From CAZKHG01 sp964552655 (lineage in GTDB: Bacteria; Bacteroidota; Bacteroidia; Bacteroidales; Tenuifilaceae): a stretch of 64,000 bases of DNA. Location of the stretch: NCBI GenBank assembly GCA_964552655.1, contig CAZKHG010000002.1, forward strand, positions 90,501-154,500, given 5' to 3'. This document shows positions 1 through 9,394 of this stretch, one piece after another. Under the pieces are notes generated by a model. The model worked only from the letters and a program-made list of their open reading frames with translations. It had not been told where the DNA came from and did not search any database. Numbering within the stretch: the first letter of the stretch is position 1; each line of letters starts with the position of its first letter. The translations under genes were made by a program, and so were the position numbers.

Positions 1-2609
1 CCGTAGCTGTTTACATAGTCAATTTTGGCAACAACAGAAAGCGGAATCTGACGAAGAATACCTGAGTTCATATCGCGGTAAGTGATAGTTAAATTCATCA
101 GCTGCTCAATGTCATTACGCTGATTTTCTTCAAAGCGGAGCATTATCGGGTACTGATCTTCCCCTTCGCGGAACTTGGACACTTCGGCCCCAAATAGGGC
201 AGTTCTGATAGCATCACCCACAGTGTATGCAGATATGCCTTCAATATTTGCCCTTTCTCTGTCCAGGTTTATAATAATTTCTGGTTTAGTGGTGGCAAAA
301 TCAGACTTAAGTTCCTCAATACCACCAATCTGCAGAGAATCAATGAATCGTTTAAACCTATTAGATGTTTTAACCAGTTCTCCAAGATCTTCTCCTGAAA
401 TTTCAATATTTACAGGTTTGCCTGTTGGTGGACCCATTGTATTCTTACTCACTACGATTTCAGCACCCGGAATATCCTTGATGTGGTTACGTATTTCGCT
501 AAGGTAAGCGTTAGTGCTTTGTCCGTTTCTTTTATTGTACTCAACAAAATTGATTGCAATTTTTGCCAGATGGGATGATTTGGTGGAATTATCAAAATTA
601 TTTTCCGAAGCGCCAAGCGCCACATTGGTAATGATTGATTCAACTATAGGATTATTCTCGCCAAGCACCTGAACAATTCGACGTTCCACTATTCTGGCAA
701 CAGAATCGGTTACCCTGATGTCTGTGCCCACGGGCATTTTTATGTAAGTATTAACCGAATTAGGCTCGTTATCGGGGAAGAAAACAACTTTTGGTTGTAC
801 TATTCTATCTAAAGTCATGGTAAAAATAAACAGTCCAATCATTCCCCAAAGGATCCATACAGGTCGCTTTCCCGCCAGCACCCATCTTAGCAAGTTCTCA
901 TATCTGCGCATCAATGCAGGAATAAAATGAGACTGGAACTTGCGCAATACTTTATACCAGAAAACATTATGTGCAAATATTACTATCGCCATGAATACCA
1001 GGAAATTGGCCACTCCGGTTAGCTTTAACAAATAGAAAGGAATTGCTGTAATTAGAATTCCGGCGGTAATCTTAATTAGCTTAGGTCGAGCAATAGGACT
1101 TCCATCGTTATCATGCTTCATGAAATCAACAGCAAAAACCGGGTTAAAAATATAGGCCACTATCAAGGATGCAAAAAGGGCAATAATAAGTGTAACAGGT
1201 ATATAGAACATAAAATTTCCAACAACACCCGGCCAGAATGCGAGCGGGAAGAATGGCGCCAAGGTGGTCAACGTTCCTGAAAGAATCGGAACAAACACTT
1301 CCCCTGCCGCAAACTTGGCCGATTGCTTGATGTCCATCCCGGATTTCTTAAAAATCCTGTGGGTGTTTTCAATCACCACTATAGCATCATCAACCACAAT
1401 TCCCAGGGCAAAAATGAATGAGAACATCACCAGCATATTCATGGTAAACCCAATATAGGGCATTAGAATGTATGAAAGCGCCATGGATAAAGGAACGGAG
1501 AAACCAACAAATACAGCATTTACAATCCCCATGAAGAACATTAAGACAACCGTTACGAAAATAAACCCGATAATAATTGTGTTGTTGAGTTCGTTCAGGG
1601 TGTTCCTGGTAAACCGCGATTGATCCCCGGTAATTTCAACCTTAAGGTTTGACGGGAATTTATTCTTTTGCATATCTGCAATGATCTCCTTTATCTGATC
1701 GGAGGCATCGAGCAAATTTTGTCCGCTCTTTTTAATTACGTTGAGGGTAATAACATTTTTACCCTCATACCTTGCAAAACTTTCCGGTTTATGAAATCCA
1801 TCAACTACTGTAGCAACATCCTTGAGTTTAACCTGGGCTCCGCTTGATGAACCAACAATGATGTTTTTGATCTCGTCAATATTTTTTACCTCGCCTACAA
1901 TTCTAATGGAGCGGCTCATGCCCTGCAAATCGATATTTCCGGCAGAATAAGTCAGGTTGTTTGCAGAAATTGCCTGGTTAATATCCCTGAATGTAAGACT
2001 GGCTGCGCGCATCTTATACATATCAACATCAACCTTAATTTCCCGATCAAGCGCCCCAATAATCTCAACACGGGTTATCTCCTTGAGCGATTCAATTCTG
2101 TCCTGCAAATCATCAGCATATTGCTTTAAACGATCAAGGGGTATATCGCCAGAGAGGTTGATGTACTGAATGGGAATTTCACTCAGGTCAATTTCTGATA
2201 TCTGGGGTTGTTGGAACGATGGATCGGTGGGAAGATCCCTTTTGGTCTTATCAACCGCATCTTTTACGTCTTGTTTGGCATCTTTTAGCTTTACCCCGGT
2301 ATTGAACTCTACAATGATTGCTGAAAAATCCTGAACTGAACGTGAGCTGATTTTCTTAACCCCTCTGATTGCCTTTAGTTTTTTTTCAATTGGTCTTGTA
2401 ACCAGGTTCTCCATATCAGATGGCGATGTCCCTGGGTAAACGGTATTTACCATCACCAGAGGTATTACAATCTCGGGGATTTGCTCCTTGGGGATTGTAA
2501 GATAGTTTATAATACCAAACACTGATATTATGAAAACCAGCACATACACACTGATCTTATTATCAATGGCCCAGCTGGTTCCAAAAAACTCTTTAAAATT
2601 TTTTTCCAT
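1..2609 (-). CDS. RND efflux pump inner-membrane transporter (3' end beyond window)
   Basis: This is a proton-driven RND transporter of the AcrB/MexB type, the inner-membrane part of a tripartite efflux pump. About 869 codons are visible of a family that usually has 1,000-1,100, and the C-terminus lies beyond position 1. The start at 2609 gives MEKNFKEFFG followed by a first membrane segment at about residues 13-35. The RND relay motif GIVVDDAIVVIENTHR lies at about residues 403-418, with Asp407 and Asp408 at the positions used for proton relay in AcrB. A second hydrophobic block occurs around residues 340-560 and a large periplasmic loop on each side of it. The gene is last in a minus-strand order of TetR, TolC, adaptor and pump, with only 36 nt separating it from the adaptor. 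The substrate cannot be read from the sequence. Confidence 0.95.
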   Translation of the reverse strand, partial: MEKNFKEFFGTSWAIDNKISVYVLVFIISVFGIINYLTIPKEQIPEIVIPLVMVNTVYPGTSPSDMENLVTRPIEKKLKAIRGVKKISSRSVQDFSAIIVEFNTGVKLKDAKQDVKDAVDKTKRDLPTDPSFQQPQISEIDLSEIPIQYINLSGDIPLDRLKQYADDLQDRIESLKEITRVEIIGALDREIKVDVDMYKMRAASLTFRDINQAISANNLTYSAGNIDLQGMSRSIRIVGEVKNIDEIKNIIVGSSSGAQVKLKDVATVVDGFHKPESFARYEGKNVITLNVIKKSGQNLLDASDQIKEIIADMQKNKFPSNLKVEITGDQSRFTRNTLNELNNTIIIGFIFVTVVLMFFMGIVNAVFVGFSVPLSMALSYILMPYIGFTMNMLVMFSFIFALGIVVDDAIVVIENTHRIFKKSGMDIKQSAKFAAGEVFVPILSGTLTTLAPFFPLAFWPGVVGNFMFYIPVTLIIALFASLIVAYIFNPVFAVDFMKHDNDGSPIARPKLIKITAGILITAIPFYLLKLTGVANFLVFMAIVIFAHNVFWYKVLRKFQSHFIPALMRRYENLLRWVLAGKRPVWILWGMIGLFIFTMTLDRIVQPKVVFFPDNEPNSVNTYIKMPVGTDIRVTDSVARIVERRIVQVLGENNPIVESIITNVALGASENNFDNSTKSSHLAKIAINFVEYNKRNGQSTNAYLSEIRNHIKDIPGAEIVVSKNTMGPPTGKPVNIEISGEDLGELVKTSNRFKRFIDSLQIGGIEELKSDFATTKPEIIINLDRERANIEGISAYTVGDAIRTALFGAEVSKFREGEDQYPIMLRFEENQRNDIEQLMNLTITYRDMNSGILRQIPLSVVAKIDYVNSY

Positions 2610-2645
2610 GAAAAAATAAATTATAAAACAGGTTCAATGCTATGA

Positions 2646-3764
2646 TTAAAATCTAACGTAATCTCCGTCTATGAGCTCCTGATAGCCGGTAGATATTACT
2701 TTGTCACCAGGTTTAAGCCCACTGGTAACCTCTGCAACGCCATTGTAAGTCATACCCAGAGATACAGGCTGTTTAAAAGCCATACTAAAATTATCCTTTG
2801 GGTGAATGGTATATACATAGCTTCCGGAAATGTCATTCTGAATAATATTTACCGGAATCACAACCGCATTATCAGCATGATAATCATTGATCTGGATAAT
2901 GGCTATCATGTTGGCTTTTAAATTGGGAGCAGTGTTGGTTAGCCGGGTCTCAATTAAAAAAGTTCTGTTTGTAGGGTTGATGTACTTGCTTACAAAATCA
3001 ACAGTGGTTTCAAATTCTTTGTTGATGTCAGGGAAAAGCACTTTAAGCTTGTCGCCCTTCTGTACCCTTGCTGAGTAGGCCTCGGATACTTCAGCTGAAA
3101 CCTTAAGGTTTTTGAAAGCCACAACCCGATAAGCGACCAAACGTGGATCAGGACTTACCACTCCGCCAACCTTTATGTTACATTCCTCAATTGTTCCATC
3201 AATCGGCGATTTTATTTTAAAATTTTCGATTTGCTTTTTTACTGAGGCAATTTGCTGTTCCAGCGATTCTTTGGTGGTTTTTGCCTGCAAAAACTGCACT
3301 TCGCTTCCAATCTTTTGATCCCAAAGGCGTTTCTGTTTATCATACATTTCAGAAGCAAAAGAATATTGAGTTTCCAATCCCTCCAGCTGTTTCCGGTATT
3401 GCTCATCCTCAATTTGGGCTAAAACCTGACCTTTTTTCACCTCTTGGCCCACATCTGCATACTTCGCAGAAATGGTACCCGGTGCCTGGGCAAAAACCCC
3501 TGCATTCTGATCACCATCAAGTTTTCCTTGAACTCGGATATAATGGTCGAATGAACTTGTCTTCACTTCAGTTACGCCTACAAACTTAAATTTGTTGGCT
3601 TGTAAAGAATCTGTTTTGGTGTTTGAAAGATCTGTTTCCAAAATTTTGATTTTCTCTTCAATCTGTTGTTTCTGCTCTTTCAGCTTAGTAAGTTGAGCCT
3701 GCTTGTTATTATTACAAGCCAAAACAAAAAGGCTTAGGGATAGGATAAATATTTTTGTTTTCAT
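2646..3764 (-). CDS. RND efflux periplasmic adaptor (membrane fusion protein), lipoprotein
   Basis: This 372-aa HlyD/AcrA-type adaptor would bridge the inner-membrane pump and the outer-membrane channel. The signal peptide ends in a lipobox (FVLAC, Cys17), so it should be lipid-anchored. A short coiled coil follows (residues 23-48). The biotinyl/lipoyl-like half-motif is at about 80-125 (VFAQAPGTISAKYADVGQEV), then the alpha-hairpin at about 130-185, and the matching half-motif with IKSPIDGTIEE. Beta-barrel and membrane-proximal domains make up the C-terminal third. It sits between the TolC-like gene (36 nt upstream) and the pump gene (36 nt downstream), which fits one transcript. Family assignment is secure; what the pump exports is unknown. 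Confidence 0.95.
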   Translation of the reverse strand: MKTKIFILSLSLFVLACNNNKQAQLTKLKEQKQQIEEKIKILETDLSNTKTDSLQANKFKFVGVTEVKTSSFDHYIRVQGKLDGDQNAGVFAQAPGTISAKYADVGQEVKKGQVLAQIEDEQYRKQLEGLETQYSFASEMYDKQKRLWDQKIGSEVQFLQAKTTKESLEQQIASVKKQIENFKIKSPIDGTIEECNIKVGGVVSPDPRLVAYRVVAFKNLKVSAEVSEAYSARVQKGDKLKVLFPDINKEFETTVDFVSKYINPTNRTFLIETRLTNTAPNLKANMIAIIQINDYHADNAVVIPVNIIQNDISGSYVYTIHPKDNFSMAFKQPVSLGMTYNGVAEVTSGLKPGDKVISTGYQELIDGDYVRF

Positions 3765-3800
3765 ATTGGGTGTTTTTTCAAATTATTCACTTCGTTAATT

Positions 3801-5198
3801 CTACTTGTTAAGCATTCTGTCGAGTTTTGCCTTAGCGGTTAAAAGGTTATTTAATGCGGTAAAATAGTCTTTCTGTGTTATGAGGTATTGACTTTGAGCA
3901 GTATTCAAGTCGGTAGATGAAGCCATTCCCTCTTTATACTTAATCATGGTTTGATCGAAGATGCGCTTGGAAAGCTCCACATTCTGCTTGTTGGTTAAAA
4001 ACCCTGAGTAGGCTGTTTGAAACTCATTAAATGTATTCTGATATTCAAGGTTTAGCCCTTCGGTTGCCTGCTCCTGGGTTATCTTCATTTTCTCAAGGTT
4101 GAGTTTGGCCTGCTGAACCTTCATTACCCGCATGCTGCTGGAGAAAATAGGTACAGAAACGCTCAATCCGGCAATATCGGATGGTTGAAAATTGAAATCA
4201 GGTTTTTTTACCTGTTCGTAATGCCTGTAGAAACCTGCGATTGTTGGTAGAAATGTTGTTTTTTCCCTGTCGTAACTTAACTTTTGGAGCTTAACGGCAG
4301 TTTCTAAAACCTGATAATCAATGGTTTTGGAAACATCAAATGATTCGGTTAAATACGATAAAAATTTAGCCTCATCTGTATATTTTTCCAGATTGTCTGT
4401 TAGGTTGATTTGGGTTTCAATGGGCAGTCCCATCTGGAACTTTAGAAGGTTCTTTGTAACAACCGAAACTCTTTCAAGCGATTGAACAGCATTATCAATA
4501 TTTGCCTTAATGATCTTGAATTGATCTACACCAATCTGGTCAATTAACCCTTGTTCACCTAGCGCCATGATATCTTTCAGATTTGCATCGGTTATCTTTT
4601 GGGTTTCTTTCAGAATTTTGACGTTCTCGTCCATAACCAAAGCAAGGTAGTAGGAGGATGAAACTGATTCCTTGATGGTAGAAAGGGATTTGGCTAAATT
4701 CTGCTCCGACATCTCCCTAAAAACTCTTGAAGCCCTTAACCCAACGATATACTCTCCGCTGAAAATGAGCTGTGAAAGCGTAATATCCCATGTGGTGTTA
4801 TCGGGTACCCCCAGGCGGATTTTTTGACCGGGAACCATAGTCATGAAAATGCTATCCCCTGCAACTTCAACACCGTTCACTGTTCCTGGCTGTCTGGTTT
4901 TAGTAAGTATTGTTGCCGGGAACGACATTTCGGGAACCTGAAAGGTATGCTGGTAGGATATTGTACCATTCACCTGTGGCAATCCAATTGCGGTGGTTTC
5001 CCATATCTTCTTTTTGGCAATCTCAAGATCAATTCTTTTGGATTTAACGTCGTACCCATTTTCTATAGCATATTGAATTGCCTCTTCTAGTGAAAATTGC
5101 GTTTTGACGCTCATCCCAGTATTTTCCTGAGCATTAATACGTGAAGTAAAAATGAAAATTGTAAAAAAAAGAATACATATAGAATGAATTGTCTTCAT
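3801..5198 (-). CDS. TolC-family outer-membrane efflux channel
   Basis: This 465-aa outer-membrane efflux protein (OEP/TolC family) would provide the exit duct of the RND system. It has an N-terminal signal peptide (residues 1-23, ending INA). The body is long and amphipathic-helical with the two-fold OEP repeat: the first half starts at FSLEEAIQYAIENGYDVKSK and the second half ends in a helix rich in alanine and glutamine (STDLNTAQSQYLITQKDYFT). Its length is usual for the family. It lies 6 nt downstream of the TetR gene stop, so regulator and pump are probably co-transcribed and autoregulated. No defect is visible. Confidence 0.94.
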   Translation of the reverse strand: MKTIHSICILFFTIFIFTSRINAQENTGMSVKTQFSLEEAIQYAIENGYDVKSKRIDLEIAKKKIWETTAIGLPQVNGTISYQHTFQVPEMSFPATILTKTRQPGTVNGVEVAGDSIFMTMVPGQKIRLGVPDNTTWDITLSQLIFSGEYIVGLRASRVFREMSEQNLAKSLSTIKESVSSSYYLALVMDENVKILKETQKITDANLKDIMALGEQGLIDQIGVDQFKIIKANIDNAVQSLERVSVVTKNLLKFQMGLPIETQINLTDNLEKYTDEAKFLSYLTESFDVSKTIDYQVLETAVKLQKLSYDREKTTFLPTIAGFYRHYEQVKKPDFNFQPSDIAGLSVSVPIFSSSMRVMKVQQAKLNLEKMKITQEQATEGLNLEYQNTFNEFQTAYSGFLTNKQNVELSKRIFDQTMIKYKEGMASSTDLNTAQSQYLITQKDYFTALNNLLTAKAKLDRMLNK

Positions 5199-5204
5199 AA
5201 GAAA

Positions 5205-5846
5205 TTATATGGTTTTAATGTTTTCATTTATATTGTCTGATATTTCTTTTAACCTTTTTTCAAGGTAGGCTATCCCCTTGGCGTTACTAATACCCCTTAT
5301 GTGGTAAATAAAAAGTTCCCGGAATACTTCCGGTGAGTGGATCTCCTGTGAGCTTATCAGGTCATCGGCGTTGTGTAGATTTTCAATCCGGGAAATATAC
5401 ATTTTGGCGATGATTGTTGAGTTGAGTTCCGATCTGTACAACCCTTCCGATTTTCCTTTTTCAAGATTTTGTAACAGCATTGTCATCATCCTGTTTCTTC
5501 TCGATTTAAAAAGGTTCTGGTATAATTCAGGGTAGTACTTTTTTAGATCATAGTCAACTGCCGGATTATAGGTGCTAATCTGCTCTATTAAAATTCTCAT
5601 TACCTCAAAAAGTTCTTCAATTGCATTCAAATCACTGGAAATACCCTCCATGCAATTAAAACTGGTGTCAGTTTTGGCATCAATAACCTTTTTTACCAGA
5701 TCATTTTTATCTTCAAAGAACTGGTATAATGTTTTCTTAGACATCCCCAGCTCTCTGGCAATGTCATCCATACTCACGCTCTTTATCCCGTAACGGAAGA
5801 AGATTTCCTGAACCCTGCCAATTATATTTTCCTGCTTGTTTTCCAT
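5205..5846 (-). CDS. TetR/AcrR-family transcriptional regulator
   Basis: This 213-aa protein has a TetR-type helix-turn-helix at about residues 18-60 (SMDDIARELGMSKKTLYQFF), followed by a divergent all-helical ligand-binding region, the usual arrangement. It is the first gene of the efflux operon and probably represses it by binding near its own promoter. A -7-like element lies only a few bases upstream of the start codon, so the message may have almost no leader. The ligand cannot be predicted. Confidence 0.92.
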   Translation of the reverse strand: MENKQENIIGRVQEIFFRYGIKSVSMDDIARELGMSKKTLYQFFEDKNDLVKKVIDAKTDTSFNCMEGISSDLNAIEELFEVMRILIEQISTYNPAVDYDLKKYYPELYQNLFKSRRNRMMTMLLQNLEKGKSEGLYRSELNSTIIAKMYISRIENLHNADDLISSQEIHSPEVFRELFIYHIRGISNAKGIAYLEKRLKEISDNINENIKTI

Positions 5847-5850
5847 GTTG

Positions 5851-5858
5851 CAAAATTA
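5851..5858 (-). promoter_or_regulatory. Candidate Bacteroidota -7 element for the efflux operon
   Basis: On the minus strand this reads TAATTTTG, an exact match to the TAnnTTTG -7 consensus. It ends 5 nt before the TetR start codon, so transcription would begin at or very near the ATG. No clear -33 TTTG was found at normal spacing. One 8-mer match is weak evidence. Confidence 0.35.
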
Positions 5859-6042
5859 GAACTTTTTAACCACGGAAACTTTTAGAGTGTAAAAAGTTTT
5901 TAGAGTTTAACACAAATTAATAATAATTGTTCACCCGATGCCAAAAAAATTTAGCAATAGTAATTGAATTAGGTTTTTTAGTGGAAAGAAAAATAGGTGA
6001 AAATGGAAATTTAATCGGTAAAAAGGGATATGCAGTTGTTGA

Positions 6043-7311
6043 TTATATTTTTAAAATATAATCTTCATTAATATGGGTATTCTTCTTAAATAAATCATAA
6101 AAAAGAATTGAGATTGTTATTAAGAAAAGAATGGAAATCACCCAATTAGTATAAAACACAGTGCTATAGTTATGCAGATTTAAGTATTTCAGAACATCTT
6201 CCATGTTTAAAAAGTAGGCAAAACTACCAGTTATATAGGGCAGGTATCGGTTATAAAATAACGCATAAACGGCTAAGAAGAGAATTGCCGGATGGGAGTA
6301 ACGCTCATGCATTTATGTATTAAAGAAGAAGAAAATAAGTGAAATTAATGCTGCGGCTATCAGAATTCTGGCTTGCGATAACCTGGCATGTTCATTCTTC
6401 ATAAAATTGAGCAATGTATTTTTAAGCAGGGGTATCATCGCTATAAAGCTCAATGTGAAAAACAGGATCAGCCCCCAGGATTTTAGAGGCAACCCCCAAA
6501 ACTTAATCGTATCACTGGCGGTCATGAAATTTTTTGGAAAAAAGAATACCCAAAAATTGTATGCATTCATTGAGATTACGGGGTATTTATCAACGGATTT
6601 GTGAACTACGCTCCAAATTCTATCTAAGTCGCCAGCCAACGCAAATGGGAGCAAAATGGCAAACTGAATAAATAGCGGTACACCAACCCATATCAGCAAA
6701 TTTTTAGTTGAAAAATTTTTAATAAAAGATGGGAGGAGAATTAATCCGGTTAGCGGAATGAAAATTATAGACTGTAGCTTTACATTTATGCTTAGTATCA
6801 TAAAAATTAAAGCGAGTAGCACTTTTTCTTTAATTGCAAAATATAAAGAAAGGAGAACAAAACAGGCCATAATCCCATCAACCTGACCCCAAATAATTGT
6901 ATTATAAAAGTATGCAATATTCAGAAAGTAGAAAAGCGATATAACTAGCGCTGTATTTCCATCTTGATATTTTTTCTTTAGGATAGAAAATATCAGGTAG
7001 CCTGAAATGAAATCAAAAATCAGGGTGAAAATTTTCAGGTAATAAATGTTTTGTTCTATATGCTCAACACTTCCCTGTATTTGTCCAAAAATATACAATA
7101 CATATTGGTAAAAGGGCAGATAATCAGTCCAAGATTTATAAGCACTGGATAAACCGTTTTGATAAATATATTTACTCCATTCTTTCCAACTAAAAGTGTC
7201 AAAATTATGACCAAAATGAGGAAGAGCAATTACATAAGTCATGAAAAGCAAAGAGATCACAATAATTACATTGAGATCAATCGTTCTTATAAACCGTTTT
7301 ATATGAATCAT
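6043..7311 (-). pseudogene. GT-C-type membrane glycosyltransferase interrupted by one in-frame TAA
   Basis: Two directly abutting open frames lie in the same reading phase: 7311-6313 (332 aa) and 6312-6043 (89 aa). Joined, they form a ~420-aa polytopic membrane protein with about ten hydrophobic segments, an early periplasmic acidic motif (HNFDTFSWKEW) and the sequence IIWGQVDGI, resembling bacterial mannosyl/arabinosyl-type GT-C glycosyltransferases. At the break the sequence reads FFFNT-stop-MHERYSHPA. Families of this kind carry a conserved (T)QMHERY motif here, so the stop probably replaces Gln (CAA to TAA, one transition). The next codon is ATG, so a separate C-terminal piece could be translated. 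It lies 40 nt downstream of dusB. Sequencing error, a real nonsense mutation or readthrough are all possible. Confidence 0.75.
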
Positions 7312-7351
7312 GATTTTTATTTATGCTCCCAAGATTCTAGTATTTAAATAA

Positions 7352-8380
7352 TTACCCCAGTTGTTTGTCCCAAGGAGAAGGATTTACAGACGGGTCAACC
7401 GTATAATCTTTGTATTTCTCCGAGATCAAATCCAACAGGTCAATAATTTCATTTGGATCGGAGGAAGTAACCAGTCTTAACCTGATTTCCTTGAAATGCG
7501 GGATACCCTTAAAATAGGATGAAAAATGCCTGCGTATTTCGAGAATCCCTCTGCTTTCACCTTTTACCTCAATGGATTTTAATAAATGCTCTCTGGCGAC
7601 TTCCACTTTCTCTTCGGTTGTTAAGGGATGCAGCTTTGTCCCGGTTGTCAGGTAATGTTTTATTTCTTTAAAAATCCATGGTCTACCATAAATCGCGCGG
7701 CCAATCATAATGCCATCAACTCTATATTTCTCAAAAGCAGCCATGGCTTTTTCCGGACTGTCAATATCGCCATTGCCAATAACAGGAATATGCATCCTAT
7801 CATTTTTTTTCACCTCCCCGATTAAGGACCAATCGGCTTCACCTTTATAAAGTTGAGCCCTTGTCCGTCCATGTATCGTGATAGCCTGAATCCCCACATC
7901 TTGTAATCGTTCTGCAATTTCCACGATATTCTTCATGCTATCATCCCAGCCCAACCGGGTTTTAACCGTTACGGGGATATTGGTTGCATTTACAATTCTT
8001 CGGGTCATCTCAACCATTTTGGGAACATCCTTCATCATACCGGAGCCTGCTCCGCGATTGGCGATCTTTTTTACCGGGCAACCAAAATTGATATCAATTA
8101 CATCAGGGTTTACAGATGTTGCAATACGCGTGGCTTCAACCATACTATCAATATCATGGCCATACAGCTGAATTCCGATGGGTCTTTCTTCATTTGAAAT
8201 TCCCAGCTTGGCCACGCTGGTTTTGGCATCCCTGATCAGCCCATCAGCGTTGATGAACTCGGTGTACATCATATCCGCCCCAAATTTCTTGCATAAGTAT
8301 CGAAAAGAAGGATCGGTAACATCCTCCATCGGTGCAAGGAATAGCGGTTTTTCTCCAAGATCTAGGTTGCCAATTTTCAC
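7352..8380 (-). CDS. dusB: tRNA-dihydrouridine synthase (DusB-like)
   Basis: This 342-aa flavoenzyme reduces uridine to 5,6-dihydrouridine in tRNA using FMN and NAD(P)H. It opens with the typical LFLAPMEDVTDPSFR. The catalytic cysteine is in INFGCPVKK (Cys101). The FMN phosphate-binding region includes VIGNGDIDSPEKA and GIMIGRAIYGRPWIF. Length and start match the DusB subgroup. It is divergent from the CPBP protease gene and upstream of the interrupted glycosyltransferase. No anomalies were seen. Confidence 0.95.
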   Translation of the reverse strand: MKIGNLDLGEKPLFLAPMEDVTDPSFRYLCKKFGADMMYTEFINADGLIRDAKTSVAKLGISNEERPIGIQLYGHDIDSMVEATRIATSVNPDVIDINFGCPVKKIANRGAGSGMMKDVPKMVEMTRRIVNATNIPVTVKTRLGWDDSMKNIVEIAERLQDVGIQAITIHGRTRAQLYKGEADWSLIGEVKKNDRMHIPVIGNGDIDSPEKAMAAFEKYRVDGIMIGRAIYGRPWIFKEIKHYLTTGTKLHPLTTEEKVEVAREHLLKSIEVKGESRGILEIRRHFSSYFKGIPHFKEIRLRLVTSSDPNEIIDLLDLISEKYKDYTVDPSVNPSPWDKQLG

Positions 8381-8397
8381 CAGAGTATTTTAAGCTA

Positions 8398-8405
8398 CAA
8401 AAATA
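8398..8405 (-). promoter_or_regulatory. Candidate -7 element for dusB
   Basis: The minus strand reads TATTTTTG, an exact TAnnTTTG match, 17 nt upstream of the dusB start codon in the divergent intergenic region. A correctly spaced -33 TTTG is not evident. Confidence 0.4.
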
Positions 8406-8503
8406 TCATTTTTGATGTCAACTTTTTATTCTATCGCATGCAATATATCGGTTGCCTTTTGATACCAGCGATAATATTCTTTTCTTTGTAAAAAAAGACG
8501 CTC

Positions 8504-9394
8504 ATGCGATTTTCATTATATAGCGATGCAAAGCCATCCCTTAAATTTGCATTGATCTTGCTTATCTGTATTACCGGGTTTCTGGCATTCTATCTCTTTG
8601 GTTCTTTGCTAATCTATCTCCTTTTTGGGTATGATGGACTACAAATGATCCAGTCGCTGAATCCATTAAATGAGAAATCATTAACAATAATCAAAATATT
8701 GCAAGTAAGCCAATCCATTGGGTTCTTTATCGTCCCTTCGTTGATTCTGGCTTTTCTTTTTTCCGAGAAGCCATTCAGCTACCTCGGCTTTAGGAAACCA
8801 CAATCGAATATTCTTTTATATTCTGTAACCCTGACAATATTTGCCTTACCGGCAATTAACCTGCTTGGTTCACTGAATATGCTGGTTGACTTACCTGAGA
8901 AATTGGTCAGCTTGGAAAAAAAGGCTCAGGAGTTAACCATGGCGTTTATGGCCACAAAGGACTTTCCCGGATTTCTTTTTAATGTATTTATGATTGCATT
9001 ATTGCCCGCAATTGGGGAGGAGTTACTTTTCAGAGGAATTCTTCAAAAGGTTTTTGGGGATTGGACCCGATCGGCTTTTTGGGGAATATTCATTTCGGCG
9101 ATGTTGTTCAGTGTTCTTCACCTGCAATTCCAGGGATTTATCCCACGGCTGGCGCTGGGGCTGATATTTGGTTTATTGTACTATTGGACTGGCTCGTTAT
9201 GGATTCCAATTACCGCTCACTTTGTAAATAATTTTATTGCGATTGTTGGATATACACTAATAAACCAGGGGAGCATTCCTCATGAAACTGAAAACATCGG
9301 CGGGTTATCACAAATGTGGTCGTTGGGTGTATTTAGCCTTTTTACAATTCTGGGTTTAATGTGGCTTATCCGGCGGGAGGTCGCTAGGGGTTGA
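8504..9394 (+). CDS. CPBP-family intramembrane glutamic protease
   Basis: This 296-aa polytopic protein belongs to the CPBP/Abi (Rce1-like) family. The signature residues are present: Glu172-Glu173 with Arg177 in GEELLFRGILQ, His206 in FSVLHLQF, and His239 with Asn242/Asn243 in TAHFVNNF. Six to eight hydrophobic segments are visible. Family members cleave peptides within the membrane, but bacterial substrates are mostly unknown. It overlaps the convergent hypothetical gene by 11 nt at its 3' end. No bacteriocin gene is visible next to it, so an immunity role is not supported. Confidence 0.9.
   Translation: MRFSLYSDAKPSLKFALILLICITGFLAFYLFGSLLIYLLFGYDGLQMIQSLNPLNEKSLTIIKILQVSQSIGFFIVPSLILAFLFSEKPFSYLGFRKPQSNILLYSVTLTIFALPAINLLGSLNMLVDLPEKLVSLEKKAQELTMAFMATKDFPGFLFNVFMIALLPAIGEELLFRGILQKVFGDWTRSAFWGIFISAMLFSVLHLQFQGFIPRLALGLIFGLLYYWTGSLWIPITAHFVNNFIAIVGYTLINQGSIPHETENIGGLSQMWSLGVFSLFTILGLMWLIRREVARG

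Noticed and set aside
6313..6315. TAA reassigned to an amino acid in this genome
   Set aside because: TAA is used as a normal stop for many other genes in the window (for example 11975 acpS region, 13748, 14179, 15776).
8504..9394. CPBP protease as a bacteriocin immunity protein
   Set aside because: No bacteriocin precursor, export gene or double-glycine leader is visible nearby.
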